Shown: positions 33,516-46,608 of the stretch, one piece after another
Position numbering within the stretch: the first letter of the stretch is position 1
Layout: each line of letters opens with the position of its first letter
NCBI GenBank assembly: GCA_016758965.1
Contig: JAEPRB010000157.1
Location: 1-64,000, forward strand
DNA from: Circinella minor
Taxonomy: Eukaryota > Mucoromycota > Mucoromycetes > Mucorales > Lichtheimiaceae
Length of the DNA stretch: 64,000 nucleotides
Direction of reading: 5' to 3'
Made by a program: the position numbers and the translations under genes
The notes under the pieces: generated by a model
What the model was told of the DNA's origin: nothing
The model's database searches: none
The model's input: only the letters and a program-made list of their open reading frames with translations

Positions 33516-36022
33516 TTAATGCATTTCTATTCTGTTTCCATGAAGACTTGTTGCCGTATCTGTTGGGACACAAGACACTTTATCCAATAACACACCCGAT
33601 TTTTCCAATACGATAGTAAAGTAAGCGAGTGACTCTTTAGACATATGAACAATAGCAGTCATTTCTTCACGTTTACGTTCCTTGGATTCAACGGATTTTT
33701 GAAGACGAGCCTGGATTTCCCAACCTTCTACACGAAATACTTTGCGCGATTCTCTTGCCATTCTACGACCTTGAGCATCCACATAAGCTGTTTCACGAAC
33801 AGCTGCCTTGAATTTCTTAACAAGTTTGCGATTCACAGCAGAACGCATATCCGATACCACATAAAGCAAGAAACCAGCACTAGCGACACTGAGGATGGGA
33901 ATAATCAAACGACGCATATTTTGAGTTCCAAACAGACTCGACATACTCCAGAGGTTGGATACAACGTCCTTGACACCCATCATACGACCACCCAATGCTA
34001 CAGCTGCGCCTAATGACAATGCACATCCGGTCACCTTATCGTCCACTACCAAATCAAAGAAGTCTGTAGCATCGACACTGATTTGAACTGTTCTGTCGCG
34101 GCCCTTGTGGCACATCTTTTGGACATTGGCAACACAGTCATAGGGACCCAAGTGTTCCGTACCCATCAAATGCAAATCGTTCAAGGTTTCGGATGCTTCA
34201 ATACGCGCTTGTGATTCCACTTGCCGAACATCTTTGAGCAGTTGTCGGGACATCGAATCAGCCAAATCTTGGGCATATTGCCAAATCAACAAAATACCTG
34301 GATATTCGATATTCTCAACCGTTTTTTTACCAATTTCACTCACGGCAGTGTTGAGACGCACCATACTTTGTTTTTGAATTCTGGATGCGGAATTTTCGGC
34401 GACTTTTTCAATACGACCAAGAAGACGATTACGTAAATTCAACAAGTTTTCATATTCAGATAAATCCTGTTCAAGTGCGTGTGTGGCTTTAGCACATTCA
34501 TCAGCAGCGGCATCTCGATTGGCTTCAGAAAGAACATTAATATCCTTGAGTAAGTTCACCATGTAGTGTTTGGCAGGTAATAGTTTGGATTTGGATCGGT
34601 TTTCGAGGACAAAGGAACGAAGACGTTGCTCTAATCTGGCAAATTCGGGGGCATCTAATTTACGAGAACCCGGTTCAAGATCGACGGTACCGGCACTTAC
34701 AAAATGCACAAGATCGTCTGCATCTGCATAAGTAGCAGGGGAAAGCTGACGGATTTGTTCCAATACAAGTCGTTTACAACGGTCTTTATCACGAATAGAA
34801 TCAAAACGATTGACCACAATAAAAATATGGGTTTTTTCATTGGCTGCATTCATTAAGAATTCTTTACCCTACATATTGAAATACACATATCATTGTTGTC
34901 ATGACAAAAGCAATGATGACAGTCAACAAAAAAATCAGTAAATAAACTATTTTAAATTGTTGCTATGACAACATAATGTGTCAAAAACATAATAATAATA
35001 AATAAATAAATAGAAAAACTTACCGATAGGGTAAAGTGATTTTCTGCGCTCACAACAAAAACAACGACGTCAATTTCTTCTTGACGGGCAAAAACAGCCG
35101 TTGTTTTGACTGAATCAGTATTGAGACCCGGCGAATCTATCAATGCAATATCAACCACACCGTTGTGTAACAAACTATCTTGGGTTTTTCTTGCATCGCG
35201 TGCATACACCTTGAGCATTTTGTACTCAGATACTTCTGTAATAACCTTGTCAAGATGCCGCATCTCAATAACATGGTAGGTGGTACGGTCCAAACGATTA
35301 TATTTCTCTACGTTAGGAATAGCATGGGCTTCTTCAATGGAATCATTTAATGAGGCATCCAACACTTCACAGAACATGTTGGTACAAGGCTGTTGGTCGA
35401 CAGGCATCAGCTCTCGCTTAAGAAGAGCATTCACAAACGTACTTTTGCCAGAGTTTAAATCACCAGTGACAAGTACTTTGGAAGAAGTATCTGCAACACG
35501 AGTACGAAGATTACCAAGATGATGTAAAGATTGGGAAAGCTTATCATCCAGCAAATTGGCGATTGATTGGGTTTCGAGTTTACTGAGGTCTTGTGTTGCA
35601 TGACCCATCTTGACGTCAAGGTCCAAAATACTGAACGGTTTTCTGTAGCTACTGTTGTTATTGTTCATGCCAAGACCAGGATAACGAATAGCAAAGTTAC
35701 GTTTGTTGGTTGTTTTTAAATCGTCGCAGATCCCCATCACAGACGAGATATGGCCAAGTAAACGATTGCAGCTGTCTTGGTAAGTTCGTTGCTCTTGAGC
35801 TGCATTCAAACGATGTTGATGAGTACGAGCAGCTAAAATGTTGGAAGCGTTCGAAACGGTAGATGTTGTAGAACCGGGATACATGACGGCTGAACGAGAC
35901 AATGACTGGTTGAAATCAGATTCAATAGTATTTGTTGTGGTTGTAGGCGTATCCACTGAAGGTGCTGAATTCCTCCTCACAAGCCTACTGGAAGGTCTCG
36001 AAGAGGAATATCTTTCGGTCAT
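33516..36022 (-). CDS. FZO1: Mitofusin, outer-membrane fusion GTPase
   Basis: Fzo1/mitofusin is the dynamin-like GTPase that tethers and fuses mitochondrial outer membranes. Two exons (35024-36022 and 33516-34868) give 783 aa. An N-terminal Ser-rich tail and a heptad region precede the GTPase: P-loop GDLNSGKST, then CTNMF near the switch I threonine, G3 DSPGLN and G4 NRFD. A long helical bundle follows. Two hydrophobic segments (CALSLGAAVALGGRMMG and LIIPILSVASAGFLLYVV) form the hairpin that anchors mitofusins. Then comes a basic coiled coil (FKAAVRETAYVDAQGRRM). The intron lies just after the G3 box, within the GTPase. Its 375-bp 5' spacer is shared with HPC2. Confidence 0.95.
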
Positions 36023-36397
36023 TATTATTTATTCCTTTGTCGTTCTTGTTATTGTCTTTTCTATTTCTATATGATCCTTTTTTTATATATTCTGATTATT
36101 AATAAAACATAATAAAGTTGTATATATATAGATATATGTATATATATTATTTTTAATAAGTTATTTTAATATAAAAAAACTTGGTTTTTTAGGAGTAGAA
36201 GGTACCTTTTTTTAAGAGAAGTTTGAGGGAAAGTGTATTTAAGGGAAAAGAAAAAGAAAAATATCGTACCACTAAAAATCATTCTGTTTGAAAAAGTTGC
36301 ATATTCCAAATTTGTTTCTAAATTTTATCTTCCATACGTAGTAAACCTTTTTCCCTTATATTATCTAAACTCTTTTTCGAGCATATACAAAAAAAAA
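36023..36397. promoter_or_regulatory. Shared divergent promoter of FZO1 and HPC2
   Basis: 375 bp separate two divergent start codons. A (TA)n stretch is at 36120-36148 and A/T tracts occupy the middle. No precise site can be assigned. Confidence 0.5.
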
Positions 36398-39168
36398 ATG
36401 ACAGAATCAGCTAAAACAGCATCACCACGTTTAAATGTTGAAATAAAGAATCAATCCTTTCCAGTGATCTTTTCATATCGAGAACTTTTGAAACAAAATA
36501 AAAAAGAACAACAAAGAGCTATTGCTTTTCCACCTACGAACAATGCAGACGATCAATACTTTCAAAATCTATTAGCACGTGCAGCTCAATATGATACTAA
36601 TGAAGGAGACGATGTAGAAGACAATGATTCTGAAGACGAAAATGCTGGTGTAATTATTTTATTTTTCAACCGTCCCTTCCCCTTTTCATATTTTATATTA
36701 TCATCGATGATTGAAATAATATAAATCATTAACATTTTTTTTATTAATCAGGCTGATAAAGCGAAACGAGGAGTTCATGAAGATTACGATTATGACGATC
36801 CTTTCATCGATGATAGTGAAATGCTTGTTGATGAACCAACTCAAGCTATCCCTCTACCTGAATATGATGGATTTTTTGTATATCATGGCCCATTGGATGG
36901 AAACGATCTGTAAGAATATTAGATCATATTCTGGATTATATAATGATAATAGAAACTAATTAATTGTTTATTGTCTTTCCTCCGAATATATTAGTCCTGA
37001 AGCTAAAAAGCAAGCGAAAGCAAATGTTACAAAGAAAAAAACAACACAAACAAAGCCTAAAGAAAAAGTATCTACATTAAAAAAAGATAAACCAGCCCCG
37101 AAGAAACAATTCAGTACATCCTCATCATCTTCAATATCATCCAAAGACGTTGTTGTACCCAGTACAACTTTGGGAGACTCTTCCAAAGAAAAGTCAGTAC
37201 TATCTCCTTCCAAAGAACGTAAAACATTAACCACGAGTAATGATATTGATATGAAAAAGACAGCACAACCAACGACCACGACATCGCCTTCTACAACTGG
37301 TACTGCAACTCCATCCTCATTAACTACATCAACACCAAAGAAATGGACTGGGGCACCTGCTGAAGCTAAACCCAAACCAAACACCACAACATCAGTTGAA
37401 TTGGTAAATTGAGCAGTTGCAAAGAATATATATATAAATATATTATATCTGTGTGTGTGTGTGTGTGCATACCCTAAACTTATGGATGAGCTAACAATAT
37501 TTTCTTCCTATTTGTGCATAGTATGACTTAAGCCCTGAAATCAACAGGTTGATGGAACAATTAAAAGAACTTTCAAAAAAAGGTGAATATATAAATACAA
37601 TGAGTAGCAAAGAAAGCATAGGTTTGAGATATGATTTGATGAACGATCTATTAATATACCACTATTATTATTATTATTACATAGAAAGTTTTGCTCATAA
37701 AGCCAAGTTCCCACCTGCTTTACGGCCACTTACTTTGGATATTGGTCGACTGATGTTTCGCGAGGACCATAATCTTGATAATAATGTAGTTAATCATTTA
37801 ATGAAAATATTACCATACAACCGCTTTACATTAAATGTAAGCTTCATTTTTTTGGGATAGGAGTCATTGATAGTATGTATATGTATTTGATATTAATGGT
37901 AAACAAAAATATATGCTATACTAGAAATTTTTGACGACAAAAGCAGGACCAGATAGAATCAAAGAACTGAAAGAACAAAATCAAAAATTAATGGTGGAAC
38001 TTAAAACCATGGTGGATTCTCAATTCCCGGAACAAGAGCAACAATATAACGACAAGCTTGCTGCGGCACGTGCTGCTGCTAATCCACGTGAGTTTTACCA
38101 TAATAGTATAATATATCACAACAAACAATAACTTGGGCTAATTTATTTGATTTATTTTATGTCACAGAAACATTGTCTCAAGAGGCCCAGGATAATTCAC
38201 ATACAGTAGTTGGAAGCGAAGAAGATGTGATGGCACAAAAAAAATATAGATTTAATGATGATGGAAGAAGGTTACTACATAAAATCTTGAATAACGATTT
38301 AGCATCGAACCAGTTATCCAACGATATATTGTAAGTTCATTTTCATTAAAAAGGATGATATTTTTTAATAACGTGTTTTCTCTCTTTATAAAACGCGTAA
38401 ATATTAAATTGAATGAATATTAGCCGATTTCAAGGAAAAGAATCAGAGATAATTTCAGAGAACAAAGCTCGAAAACAAATCTACCTGGAGGTAACGTATA
38501 ACAAAGATAAAAAAACAGGGTATCGTCATGTGGATATTGTGTGCAGCATGGTTACAAAAAGAGAAGCACCTTTTGTTCCTTCCCCCCTCCCCCCCATTTT
38601 ATTTCACATCAAATCCCTAAATAATTGAACGGAAACTTTATTTTATTTTTAGCTTTTGAAGTGTTTTCCCAAAGGATGGATGACAACAATTGAAATGAGT
38701 CGACAAAACAGTCAATATAAAGCTAAAATTGATAAACAAAATAATCGGCCACCGCATGGAACATCGACAATCAAAAAACCGCTACCAATAAAAGAACAAA
38801 AACAAAATACAGTTGATAATAGTAATCCAGACATAATTCCACAAAAACGAGAAAGAGAATTGGATAATAATACAACAAACATTTCATCTTCTGTCAAGCG
38901 CCGTAAGTATTGCTTTTTCTTTTTGGGCAACCTTTTTTGCTGAGCCACTACGGATAGTTTTTCTTACGTAGTGTTACTTTTGTGTTTAATGGTAGAAATG
39001 ATTGTTTTCGACTCACCACCTCATTCTGATACAACCTCATTGTCTCCGATCCATCAACATACAACAAATAATGATCATTCAGCTACTACTACTACTACTG
39101 CCTCTTCATCACCATGGGACCGACCAGAATCAATGATGATCAAATCTTTGATTTCTGATAACAAATAA
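36398..39168 (+). CDS. HPC2: HIR histone-chaperone subunit Hpc2 / ubinuclein
   Basis: Hpc2/ubinuclein binds histone H3.3-type dimers for the HIR complex, which deposits nucleosomes independently of replication (family knowledge). Ten exons (36398-36649, 36752-36909, 36995-37403, 37522-37582, 37685-37836, 37925-38087, 38168-38330, 38424-38490, 38653-38902, 38996-39168) join to 615 aa. The Hpc2-related domain is unmistakable: EDYDYDDPFIDDSEMLVDE followed by GFFVYHGPLD. A Lys/Ser/Thr-rich linker and the conserved middle domain follow (FAHKAKFPPALRPLTLDIGR, MKILPYNRFTLN), then a long helix with LKEQNQKLMVELKTMV. The tail is Thr/Ser-rich. All introns keep the frame. Confidence 0.92.
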
Positions 39169-42100
39169 TATTTGAATCAAAAACTATACCAAATAACGAC
39201 ATACACCCATATGTTATCAGTTTTTACAACCTGTTTATTTCTGAAAAATAATATGACGTAAAAAATAACATTTTACAATATGAAAGAATAAACTTGGTAT
39301 TTTCTTTGCCTAAAGTAATGAAAAATCTTTTCTTTTCCATTTGTACAACTCTCTTCTAAAAAAGGAACATTAGGGTTCCATTGTCATACAGTAACAATGC
39401 GTGTGTGTATATTGATAAGCTTCGAAAAAAGGTGTGAAATGAAATGGCCTGATGTTCTGGTTATACGATTTCGATAAAATGAGATAAGTTTATTACGCAA
39501 GCTGTCACGACTGAAAAGAAAGAAATTAGTTGTGTGTAATCCAGTTACACAGACTCGCATGTTCTACTGGTTATGTGTAAAGGCCGTGTGATGCTTCTTG
39601 CATAATAATAACACAAGAAAAGATATTTCTTTCCTGAATTGCAAAATATAGAATAAAGCGCTGAGTCCCCTGCTTTTCCTTGTAATGGTAGAAAGAAGTT
39701 ACTCTACAAAAGAAGTTTATAGTAGCATCATATATTTTATTTTTTATAAAAACACCAGATTAAATATAGAATAGTGTTATATCTTGGCTTCTATATTATT
39801 TTTTATATAAAAAAATTTTGCGCCTCGCTCTTTCTATAGGCCCTTGGAATCTCTATCGATGGATTAGATCTCGAAAAAAGCGGACACATAAAGCGTTCTT
39901 TCCTTTGATGCTTCAAAGATGAAAGTAACTGGCGTTCATTTTTTTTCCCAATAAAATATGGATATCAATACGTACTATTCTGTTTTCGTAATTTCTCGGG
40001 AAGTATTTACAAAAATAAACAAATAAATGATAATAGAAGTAACATTATAGTGAGTAAAAAACACAATTTGAGAACGTTAATAATTATGTTTTTGTATTCG
40101 CGCAAGCAAAAAAACAAAAACAAAATTGCAAATGAGACCTGGGTTTCGGTATCACTCGCGCGAAATCAGTGTAAAAGATTTCGTTTAACATACTTCCTCG
40201 CGCGAAATTAGTGTAAGAATTTTTGGCGAATATATTTCCTCGCGCGAAAAGCAAGTAGTATAAGTCTGGTATCAGTTTTCTCCCAAACAATAAGGAACTT
40301 TGTGCTCGAGATGAGCTGCATTGCTTGTTTTTTATGGTCTTGACTTCAACTGATACGTATTAGATAACGTAATAAAAAACATAATAAATGATTTTATAAT
40401 TGGCTACTAAAATAATAAACTTATATATTCTAAACAAGATCGAGAAAAATTTATTATGTAAAACTAAAACTCATCTATATTATATACATTTAACAAAAGA
40501 TTTGAAAAGATCACTCAATTTGAACTCTCAAGAAAGGAGGACATATTGTAGTGGTTAGCTCATTAGTATATATTGTGCTTCTTACTCAATCCTCTTCGCG
40601 CTGCTTCTTTTATCCCCCTGTCCAAGCGACCAAACAGTAGAAAATGAGGTCATAAAGACAGATTTACCCGTACATTATATAAGAGTATAGTCCACATCCA
40701 CCACCACTTCTACCTCCTGGGTCGTTTCTCATCCCAAGAACATTAAATGTTCGTATAAACATCGGGGAAACCCAGTTATCCCGCCCCCAAGAGAAATCAA
40801 GGTATCCATTATCGTCATAAGGCAAAAATTATCTAAAAGCCGTGTACCAATTCACTATTATCTTATAACACTCTTTCTTTTCAAACCTATTAAAAAATAT
40901 AAATGTCATCCCAACTAACAGGATTTGTGCAACCTAAAAAATGTATTTCCTCGGTTTCTAGTTTTCTATAAGTGTATAAATAAACTTGATAAGAAAAAAA
41001 TTAAGCTTATGTACAGATTTCTATAATATTAGATTCGTTGGTATGTATTTTTTGAACATCAAGTACTCATTTATACATGAGTTAAACATAAAAGGACTTT
41101 TGAATTTTGTCCACGGTATAATATTTTTTGCAATTGACAAACGAGGAGGGAAAGATGAAGTTCATTAATGCCCGATCCAAGTTTTGTGCATCGCTCGCGG
41201 CGCGTGTGTCCAGGAAAAAGTAATCTAAACCAATTTGTTAAAAACACTTAATATTTTCTGTTACACATACCTACTCTTTATATCTACCTTTTCAACAAAT
41301 TACCATAATAAGTTTTATAAACTTTATTTGTATCCATGTAAGTTTAGTAATAAACAACTTTTTGGCAATTGGATGACTTACTCGACCTCAAGAAGGATGA
41401 TGACAAAGACACTCTTCTTTTTTCAAAATAACAATTTTTTTATCATAGATTTCACATGATGTATATAATAATTATTAATCGATTGAAATAAAGTGATACG
41501 ACTTGCCTGTCTGTAATATAGATGAAACTATTTTTAATAATAATGATCATCAACTCAAAAAATATATCATCTGCTGTATATATTTTTATTAGCCAACCAC
41601 AAATGATATAAACAAAAATAAATCTTAAAAGGTAAAGTCTACTTTTGAAACTCTCATGTTTGTGCTTTATTTATTTTTTTATTTTAATTGATTGATTAAG
41701 ACAGAATTAACTTTTTTTTCTTTTTTGTCATCAAAAATAGAATGCGCAGTTACTACGCCATACTTATATATTAATCACAACGGCATTTCGATTATTACTT
41801 ATAAGTCATAGAAAGTTCTTTCCTTTGATATACGCCACATTCTAAATTGAGATAAGTTTCACAAAATATGTACAATATCAACTTTCGCGCGTTTATATTA
41901 GTTGCAGATCCAATTTAACCCTCCGTTCAGCTTTTATCTGTGATACTAGTTGAATCCAATTGAATGGGAAATTGGGGCACCAATAATGGAATGCTAAGAA
42001 TGCGTCAGAATAATAATAATAATAAACGGTAAAATGACGACAGCACAATTTATGTTTTATTTTAATAGTACCCCAACATTGCTGTTGTTATTTTTATCCC

Positions 42101-42744
42101 AATTATTACCGAATAATAATATGATGATGGTGATGATCAAAACATATCAATTTGAATATGTTAGTTATTTTGTTCGTCATGATACTTTTTCCCAGATAAT
42201 AAAATATAACATTATATACTAAATTAAACAAGACCAGATGTTGTTGAGCTTTAGTGAGAACTGCAATAAGTACTACCAGGGAACACAGACACACAAACAA
42301 ACAAAAAATGCGTAGTTCACTAACAAACGTTTCCTTGCTCTTTGTAGAACGTTTAAAGTTGTTACAGACTCGAAGAAAAAAATTAGAGAGTACACTAGCC
42401 ACTATCCTGAAACAGTAAACAAAAAAGCTGGGTAACTCACTGGCAATTAATAATAATAAATATAATAATGAAGATCTTGATCCAATCTAATCCATTCATT
42501 CACTCCACGTACTCATCCCCCCCCCCAAAAAAAAAAAAAAAGTTAAACATACTTGTTGGTTGCCATAGAAACCACGGACATCTTTAGTAATATAATAAAA
42601 CAATAGCAAAATGTGAACATAGTTAATTTATCACAAATGACAATTTTTACATACTATCCCCAAAAGAGATTTTGTTGCCAGGTTACTCCATAGAAACTCA
42701 GAAAAAAATTTTGGCTTTCTTTTATACCAGTAATTAAAAAAAAT
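39169..42744. other. 3.6-kb gene-poor stretch
   Basis: No gene is recognised. It holds a 42-bp tandem repeat (40155-40260, listed) and a TATATAA at 40676-40682 followed by a C/T-rich stretch and a 22-codon ATG frame at 40902 that leads nowhere. Runs of C and A at 42517-42541 lie shortly before the glutaredoxin gene. Confidence 0.5.
40155..40260. repeat. Three direct repeats of 42 bp starting CTCGCGCGAAA
   Basis: CTCGCGCGAAA starts at 40155, 40197 and 40239, an exact 42-bp period. The spacers share GTGTAA (copies 1 and 2) and a T-rich end. The first two copies are most alike; the third diverges after AGCAAG. In the minus strand the repeat keeps an open frame of 14-codon units with F-A-R in each, but no gene context supports it. 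The repeated CGCGCGAA core, GC-rich in AT-rich DNA, could be a protein-binding site. Confidence 0.75.
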
Positions 42745-43440
42745 ATGGGCTTATTAGACTTTTTTCGTTCCAAACCTTTGACACCTGAAGAAATGGCCAA
42801 CATTGAACAAATCGTTGAAGACGCAATCAAGAATAACAAGATCGCAGTTTTCTCAAAGAGCTACTGCCGTAAGTTTGTCTACTCATGCAATTTCAATTTA
42901 ATTAAAAAGGAGAAAAGAAATAAATGAGGACGCGCGTCTAATGCATATATAAATGATGTTAGTGGGGATGATAAAATATTTTTATATAATTTTTTTTCTG
43001 TCTAATATTAATTTTTTTTTTTAAAAAAAATAAATAAATTGTATGTTATATTTTTAGCTTATTGTACACGCGCAAAAAGATTGCTCCAAGAGCTTGGACA
43101 AGAATTCTTTGTCATTGAATTGGATAAAGAAGGTAAAAGGAGAAGTTGTTATAAACTATCTATGATTGGGGGTGGTTATACAGTCCCAAAACCATGGATC
43201 TGTGCAATAGGCGGAAAAAAAGGGGGGGAGAGAAGATCATCAAACTAAAGAAGACACTGTGTGATGTTCTATTTTTTTGATCTTTTAGCAAATGGAGCCG
43301 CGATTCAAGACTATCTCCAAAAGAAGTCGGGCCAACGCACCGTGCCCAATATCTTCATCAACGAAGAACACATCGGAGGATGTGATGATTTATTCGCCGC
43401 CAAGTCCAGTGGTAAACTTAACAAGCTTTTGTCGGCTTAA
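42745..43440 (+). CDS. Dithiol glutaredoxin (CPYC active site)
   Basis: Three exons (42745-42868, 43058-43132, 43289-43440) give 116 aa, the class I glutaredoxin size. The active site CPYC sits after AVFSKSY and is split by intron 1 (C|P). The cis-proline motif TVPNIFINEEHIGG and the glutathione-binding GGCDDL follow in order. It reduces protein and glutathione mixed disulfides with GSH. A short N-terminal extension (GLLDFFRSKPLTPEEMAN) is not a clear targeting signal, so a cytosolic location is most likely. AATAAA at 43488-43493 is its probable poly(A) signal. Confidence 0.93.
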
Positions 43441-44390
43441 CTTCGCGCGAATTTTTGTATTTTCTACTTATAAACTCTGCGAAATATAATAAAGAAAAGC
43501 GAATATTGAAAAAGATGCGCAGCATTTTAAAGCTATACATTTCTTGATAGGATAAAAATCAAAAGTCAGTCCAACCTATAATAATAATAATAATAATAAT
43601 AAATCTTATCTGCACTTTTTATTTCGCTGAGCCACTACCATTCAAATTCAAAAGCTAATAAAGAACTTAAAAAAAACATAATTGGGGGGCCACTTAATTC
43701 ATATTATTATATATTATATTATACATTATTGTTATTGTTGATCAGCATTATTAATACAAAGATTTGAATATGTGGATCATAATAATATTATACTATAATA
43801 AGGAGCAGTAAGCAAAAACAGGTGAAAGATTCCTAAAACAAGGTTGCTTCACTTTCTTGCCTTATAAGTTTGTTTTAAAAAAATGAGGACAAAAAGAGTA
43901 ATTTGATTTCACCGATACCCCCCGGAATGGGTTGGGTGGGGATTATTATTTGGTTACCATGGTGATATAAGTTGCGCGGAGTCTATCCTTCATTTCCGAA
44001 TGCTCGCTCTCTCGTTTTTTTTTTTTGACTCTTCTCTAGCAAAAAAGTTGTGTAACTCTTCTACCCACACGATCAAAGCTTTGTGCCATGTGAGTCTTTC
44101 TAAAGCGTAAAAAAGTGTTATATGTGGTTTTTTGATACAGCAAAAAGAAAAAGGAGGTGGTGGTTTGTGGGTCCTGATGTTTTAGTGTCGCACAAAAAAA
44201 CTCAGTCTTTTTTATATAGCCCTCCATATGATTTTTTTTGTTGTGATAGATCGACATAAAAGAATAAAAAGTTTTCTGATCTGGCTCAACTGTTCACCTC
44301 TTTTTTCCTTCTTTATTTAACTTTTTCTTCGATTATTTTGATTACTATTGTCTTTTTCTTTTAATTCAATAACAAACAAATTATTCAACA
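43441..44390. other. Spacer and promoter of the C2H2 factor
   Basis: 950 bp. (AAT)n at about 43579-43602, and a CT-rich leader just before the ATG at 44391. No gene is seen. Confidence 0.55.
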
Positions 44391-45413
44391 ATGGAAGATT
44401 CAATTCAGCAACTCTTTTTCAATAACGATATGGACGATATGGACTTCAGCTCATTTTCTGACTTACATTCAAAACCTATCGATGCCGTTCTATTAGAAGG
44501 TATGCAGGCACTACCTTTTGATATATTCGACGGCTATCACCAACAACAGTTTCAAGATTTCGAGCAAAACCAATTTTGTAATTTTAGCACAGATATATCT
44601 GGATTTGATCAACCTCCATCACCTTTTACAATTATGTCTTCTTCTCCCAAGAGTAGTAACGCTTCTATCAACATAATGTCTTCCCCAGAGCAACAAATGG
44701 CAACTTCTCCAGCTATTACCAACACACCAGCTATGTTATTAACACCCCCTGTCAGTACTATTGATACATCATTACCGATTATATCAAATATGGATGAATT
44801 TCTTTCTATCCCTGCTATTATCGATAGTAACACAACAAACACTATGCCAGATGAGGCTCAAGCATTTCCACAGCAATCGCAACGATCCACAAAGGAAATG
44901 ACGCCACAACCAAAAAAAACAATTAAAGCAAAGAAAGGTCGCAAGCGTAGAACTGCTCAAGATTTGCCGTATGCACCTAATCTTCTTAATCTTAATCTTT
45001 CCCCATCCAAACGAAATACCCGGACTACTCACAATAACAACACCAGTGCACAAAGGTCACCAACTCCGTTCCGGTGCGATTATCCTGGTTGCGAAAAAAC
45101 CTTCACACGACCGTACAACCTCAAGTCTCATCGACGTACTCATACTGCGGAAAGGCCCTATGGATGCAACGTATGCACAAAACGGTTTGCACGACAACAC
45201 GATCGTAATCGACATACTAAATTGCATTTTGGTATCAAACCCTACATATGTAACTTATGTAATAAGGCTTTTGCTCGACAAGACGCGTTGAATCGGCATC
45301 AACGTCCGGATAGTAAAGTTACCGTTAATGGATCATACTCCATATTAAGTTGTGCAAATACAGGTCATCGCCAACGACAACCACGAAAAAAACCTAATTT
45401 CAATAATGCTTAA
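44391..45413 (+). CDS. C2H2 zinc-finger transcription factor, Crz1-like
   Basis: Transcription factor with an acidic Ser/Gln-rich N-terminal region (about 1-215), a basic stretch (KAKKGRKRRTAQDLPYAP) and three zinc fingers at the C-terminus. Finger 1 carries FTRPYNLKSHRRTHT, finger 2 KRFARQHDRNRHTKLH and finger 3 NKAFARQDALNRH. 'RPYNLKSH' followed by 'FARQHDRxRH' and 'FARxDALxRH' is the order seen in calcineurin-responsive Crz1 factors. I saw no convincing PxIxIT docking site, so calcineurin control is inference. As one exon (340 aa) finger 3 lacks its second histidine. A 51-nt intron with GT-AG ends (45313-45363) keeps the frame and brings in D-S-H, which restores C2H2, giving 323 aa. Confidence 0.88.
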   Translation: MEDSIQQLFFNNDMDDMDFSSFSDLHSKPIDAVLLEGMQALPFDIFDGYHQQQFQDFEQNQFCNFSTDISGFDQPPSPFTIMSSSPKSSNASINIMSSPEQQMATSPAITNTPAMLLTPPVSTIDTSLPIISNMDEFLSIPAIIDSNTTNTMPDEAQAFPQQSQRSTKEMTPQPKKTIKAKKGRKRRTAQDLPYAPNLLNLNLSPSKRNTRTTHNNNTSAQRSPTPFRCDYPGCEKTFTRPYNLKSHRRTHTAERPYGCNVCTKRFARQHDRNRHTKLHFGIKPYICNLCNKAFARQDALNRHQRPDSKVTVNGSYSILSCANTGHRQRQPRKKPNFNNA

Positions 45414-46608
45414 AAATGGTGTATTGACCCGTTATTAGTGGAATTTAATATTATTGTTGACTCATCAATTACATATTATTTATGGGCTTCATTTTTTTAC
45501 TGTCAATCATTTTATATCATCATGTTTAAAAACATCTCTTCTCTTTACTTGTAATTTTTCTCCTTTTCGTCTTTTTTTGCACACAAGCATAAAACCAACA
45601 CTTCATTATATAGCTCAACCATCTACAAAAAAAATCATTGTTTTCTTTTTATTATTACTGTATATATTTATTTTTCTTATGAACAAACAACTTCTTTTTT
45701 TTTAGCTTTCCAAGAAGCAAAACATTTCTTCATGCATCTATTACTATTATATATACTCTCCTCTCTATTTTCTTCTCTACTATACCTATTACGCACGAAA
45801 ACAAACATTATTACTGATTTATTGTTATAATTATTATTATTATTATTATTATTATTTCTATTTTTAACTATACCGTATGCAAAAATGCGCTTTTATAAAA
45901 TAAACATAAATTTTCGTGACTCTACGATTTTTAAAGTGCCAAACACAGAATTATTGTGTAAATGTGTGTATGCAGCTAAAGTTAAAAAAAAGAAAATGTG
46001 TTACCATGTCATTTTAACTTTCTTGGTTTTATCCTATTACTTCGCGTCCCCCCCCCCCATTTTACTTTCGCGGGACTGAAATTTCGATTTCGCTGTAACA
46101 ACAGAAATATAGAATGATTGTAACATCGAATAATAGTATTATAATTATAATGTAGTATTCGTTTTTAAACGTTGCAAGATAAGAGAGAGATATAATAAAC
46201 CGGCATGAATTTTTTTTCCCGAATTGTTTCAATTGACGTGACTATGATAATTATACCCATTCATAGCAGAATTGTAAAAGCTTGCATGATGATTTGATAC
46301 GTACAGTTTAAATAACGACGCTTTGTTTTCCTGACCTACAAAAACATGGTTTTTTCATATATATGTATATGATATACAAATGTTTTCCATTATCAAGACA
46401 ATAGCACCAATTCTAAAATACCCAATTTTCAATTTATGATGGATAGGCAAAATATCATAACAATCTATATCTATACTATCATGCTTTTAAAAAGAACGAG
46501 ACGATGTAGTTTGATCCACTCCAAGTGATGAGCAACACCCCCCCCCCACTAACAACAAGCATCAAATCTCTTTCACATTCTAACATTGTTTATAATTAAA
46601 ATAATAAA
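45414..46608. other. 3' spacer of the C2H2 factor
   Basis: AT-rich with an (ATT)n tract at about 45830-45856 and poly(C) runs at 46048-46058 and 46539-46547. No gene is seen. Confidence 0.55.

Noticed and set aside
40551..40600. tRNA-like GTAGTGGTTAGCTCATTAG
   Set aside because: It resembles a D-arm, but no T-arm (GTTCGAxTC) or pairing acceptor stem follows at the right distance.
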